This document shows positions 50,659-52,119 of a DNA stretch of 52,119 nt, one piece after another. Each line of letters opens with the position of its first letter. Position 1 is the first letter of the stretch. The stretch is taken from contig MWBW01000015.1 of the NCBI GenBank assembly GCA_002069725.1, forward strand, positions 1 through 52,119. Direction: 5' to 3'. Made by a program: the position numbers and the translations under genes. A model generated the notes under the pieces. That model saw only the letters and a program-made list of their open reading frames with translations, was not told where the DNA came from and did no database searches. The stretch comes from Firmicutes bacterium ADurb.Bin248. GTDB lineage: Bacteria; Bacillota; Clostridia; Christensenellales; CAG-138.

Positions 50659-51681
50659 CTTCAAACTCTCCCCATACGGCTCCCTGCATATCCCCTTCTC
50701 GGTGACGATGGCCGTAATCAGCGCATGCTCCGTCACGTCGAAGGCAGGATTGTAGCACTTCACGCCCGAAGGGGCCACGGGCTTCGCGAAGAATTTCGAT
50801 TTGATCTCCTCCGGGTCGCGCAGCTCGATCTCGATGTCCGCGCCGGTTTTGCAGTTCGTGTCGATGGTCGAGGTTGGGCCGAGCACGTAGAAGGGGATGC
50901 CGTAGTGCCTGGCGAGTATCGCGACGCCGTTCGTGCCGGTCTTGTTGGCGACGTCCCCATTGGCGGCGACGCGGTCGCATCCGACGAAACAGGCTTGCAC
51001 CCAGCCGTTCTTCATGACGGCCGAGGCCATGTTGTCGCAAATGAGCGTCGTGTCCACACCCGCGCGGGATAATTCGTATGTGGTCAGCCGCGCGCCCTGC
51101 AAAAGCGGCCGCGTTTCATCCGCGAACACGCGAAAATTCATGCCGCGTTCGGTTCCGAGCAGCACCGGCCCGAGCGCCGTGCCGTATTTCGAGGTCGCGA
51201 GCGGCCCCGCGTTGCAGTGCGTGAGTATGCCGTCCCCATCCCGGATCAGAGTCAGCCCGTATTCCGAAATCGCCCTGCATTTGGCGATGTCGTCCCCATG
51301 TATGCCGACGGCCTCGCGCCGGAGGGCCGCGAGCAATTCATCCCGGGGTTTATCGAGGCTGTTTTTTGCGGCGCCCAGCATTTTTTCGATCGCCCAGCTC
51401 AAATTCACCGCGGTCGGGCGGGAGGAATTGAGATACGCGCCGTATTCCGCGAGTTTGTCATAGAACGCCCGCGGCTCGGCCTCGCCGATGTCCTTTGCGA
51501 GCAGATACATGCAGTACGCGGAGAATATGCCTATGGCCGGCGCGCCGCGCACGCGGAGCGATGTGATCGCCTCAAACATATCCTCGGCTGTTTTCGGCCG
51601 GATTTCTTTTTCCTCGCTGGGTAACAGCGTCTGGTCGAGTATCCGGAGCTCGTCGTTTTCGGTAAGCCTGATGTTGTCCAT
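50638..51681 (-). CDS. mtnA: S-methyl-5-thioribose-1-phosphate isomerase
   Basis: 347 residues. Marks: [36 protein letters not shown] with the catalytic Cys, CDNMASAVM, and [20 protein letters not shown] with the catalytic Asp. It turns methylthioribose 1-phosphate into methylthioribulose 1-phosphate in salvage of the SAM by-product methylthioadenosine, or related shunts. Start ATG 51681 follows a G-rich site (GGGGG, 7 bases). The last six residues QLTMDN and the stop are read from a heptad repeat array, so the C-terminus was probably replaced or extended by the repeat. It stands alone; other mtn genes are not in the window. Confidence 0.95.
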   Translation of the reverse strand: MDNIRLTENDELRILDQTLLPSEEKEIRPKTAEDMFEAITSLRVRGAPAIGIFSAYCMYLLAKDIGEAEPRAFYDKLAEYGAYLNSSRPTAVNLSWAIEKMLGAAKNSLDKPRDELLAALRREAVGIHGDDIAKCRAISEYGLTLIRDGDGILTHCNAGPLATSKYGTALGPVLLGTERGMNFRVFADETRPLLQGARLTTYELSRAGVDTTLICDNMASAVMKNGWVQACFVGCDRVAANGDVANKTGTNGVAILARHYGIPFYVLGPTSTIDTNCKTGADIEIELRDPEEIKSKFFAKPVAPSGVKCYNPAFDVTEHALITAIVTEKGICREPYGESLKQLTMDN

Positions 51682-51697
51682 GAAGTGCCCCCGTGCA

Positions 51698-51715
51698 ATA
51701 CTGTATGTCCAGTAT
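51698..51715 (-). promoter_or_regulatory. palindrome over the mtnA -10 box
   Basis: ATACTG-GACATA-CAGTAT on the minus strand: two 6-base arms, 6 bases apart, overlapping the -10 (TATACT) of the mtnA promoter. Possible repressor site. Confidence 0.4.
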
Positions 51716-51739
51716 AATTCCTTTTCGGGACGGCTTCAA
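51711..51739 (-). promoter_or_regulatory. mtnA promoter
   Basis: TTGAAG (51739-51734), 17 bases, TATACT (51716-51711) on the minus strand; start codon about 30 bases on. Confidence 0.6.
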
Positions 51740-51828
51740 TGAAAAGAACCGCGGCGCCGCATGACATTCTCCGTGTGTTTTTCATATATTGCAGTAAGCG
51801 CCTGACTGTGCGCGAAAGGAGAATGTTT

Positions 51829-52119
51829 GTGACAGTGGATATCAACGATGTGTGCAATAAGCCGGCATGCCCCATCGCGCTGTATAAATCGATGCAGGGC
51901 AAATATTTCGTGGGCCTGAGCCGCGAGGAGTTCGGCAGGGGCAAGCACGCGTGGGCGGGGCTGTTCAATCCCCCGGATTCCGGGGTGCTGCTGTTCGTTA
52001 ACGTGTTTACCGTGAGCGACGTGAGCGAGGTGCCCTTTTCGTTTCAGGTCTGGCTCAACGCCGTCGTGCAGGGGCCCGCGCGCCTGACGGATATGCAAAG
52101 CCCTTCGAACGTGGCGATC
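51829..52119 (+). CDS. DUF6143-like protein (cut by the window end)
   Basis: 97 codons present. MTVDINDVCNKPACPIALYK, then GKYFVGLSREEFGRGKHAWAGLFNPPDSGVLLFVNVF (in parts: GKYFVGLS, WAGLFNPPDSGV, LFVNVFTVSD), and VPFSFQVWLNAV. The WAGLFNP-x-DSGV-x-LF-x-NVFT pattern is that of DUF6143, a small Firmicutes family of unknown role. The start is taken at GTG 51829, since AAAGGAG (51815-51821) is correctly spaced for it and too close for the ATG at 51823. The frame runs open past the end. Confidence 0.75.
   Translation, partial: MTVDINDVCNKPACPIALYKSMQGKYFVGLSREEFGRGKHAWAGLFNPPDSGVLLFVNVFTVSDVSEVPFSFQVWLNAVVQGPARLTDMQSPSNVAI

Overview
The window is a chromosomal piece of a high-GC member of the Clostridia (Bacillota), judged by eye at about 60-65 % GC. 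The evidence is the Gram-positive gene set (PolC-type replicase, HPr kinase, the rpsB-tsf-pyrH-frr-uppS-cdsA-dxr-rseP-ispG-polC run), T-box leaders before thrS and valS, a SAM-I riboswitch before metK, and small clostridial families (DUF6774-like, DUF6143-like, DUF1292). A YtxC-like gene hints at a spore-forming lineage. The exact taxon cannot be fixed from the sequence; a Christensenellales-like relative is only a guess.

Layout. 1-560: 3' end of a 23S rRNA gene, a 5S rRNA gene and a terminator. 600-2000: two small genes and mostly empty DNA. 2000-9850: an oligopeptide ABC transporter operon (binding lipoprotein, two permeases, two ATPases) ending in a cytoplasmic NlpC/P60 peptidase, which together look like import and breakdown of peptides, probably murein peptides. 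10000-17100: an envelope cluster (L,D-transpeptidase, VanX-like dipeptidase, small lipoprotein, MBOAT plus AlgJ-like O-acetylation pair, VanW protein). 17300-24040: metK under a SAM riboswitch, zinc-ribbon and Tim44-like membrane proteins, a GT2-GtrA fusion, a NagPA-type glycosidase and a GGDEF protein. 24080-28600 (minus strand): operon uvrC-HAD-hprK-ROK kinase. 28700-33760: small exported proteins, ytxC, T-box-thrS-DUF1292-LD-carboxypeptidase. 33800-34830: an AT-rich island with one HTH regulator. 34855-37600 (minus): T-box-controlled valS of the archaeal/rickettsial type. 37600-50260: translation, isoprenoid and lipid genes and polC. 50640-51680 (minus): mtnA; then the start of a DUF6143-like gene cut by the window end.

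Points of most interest: (1) the PolC proofreading exonuclease domain is present but has lost nearly all DEDDh catalytic residues, while its PHP domain keeps its metal ligands; (2) the second transporter permease carries two tandem 100-residue repeats, resembling CBM26 starch-binding modules, inserted outside the membrane; (3) heptad (CAATTGA)n arrays sit directly at the 3' ends of five genes, always in the gene's own orientation, and supply the stop codon of mtnA and ispG; (4) a roughly 1-kb AT-rich island with its own promoter, palindromic operators and terminator is flanked by a duplicated terminator hairpin; (5) an archaeal-type ValRS is run by a bacterial T-box with a GTA specifier.

How the parts may work together: the Opp operon, NlpC/P60 peptidase, LD-carboxypeptidase, L,D-transpeptidase and VanX-like dipeptidase all act on peptidoglycan stem peptides. 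MetK and MtnA bracket SAM synthesis and methylthioadenosine salvage. UppS, Dxr and IspG feed undecaprenyl phosphate, the wall lipid carrier. These links are inferred from family knowledge and position.
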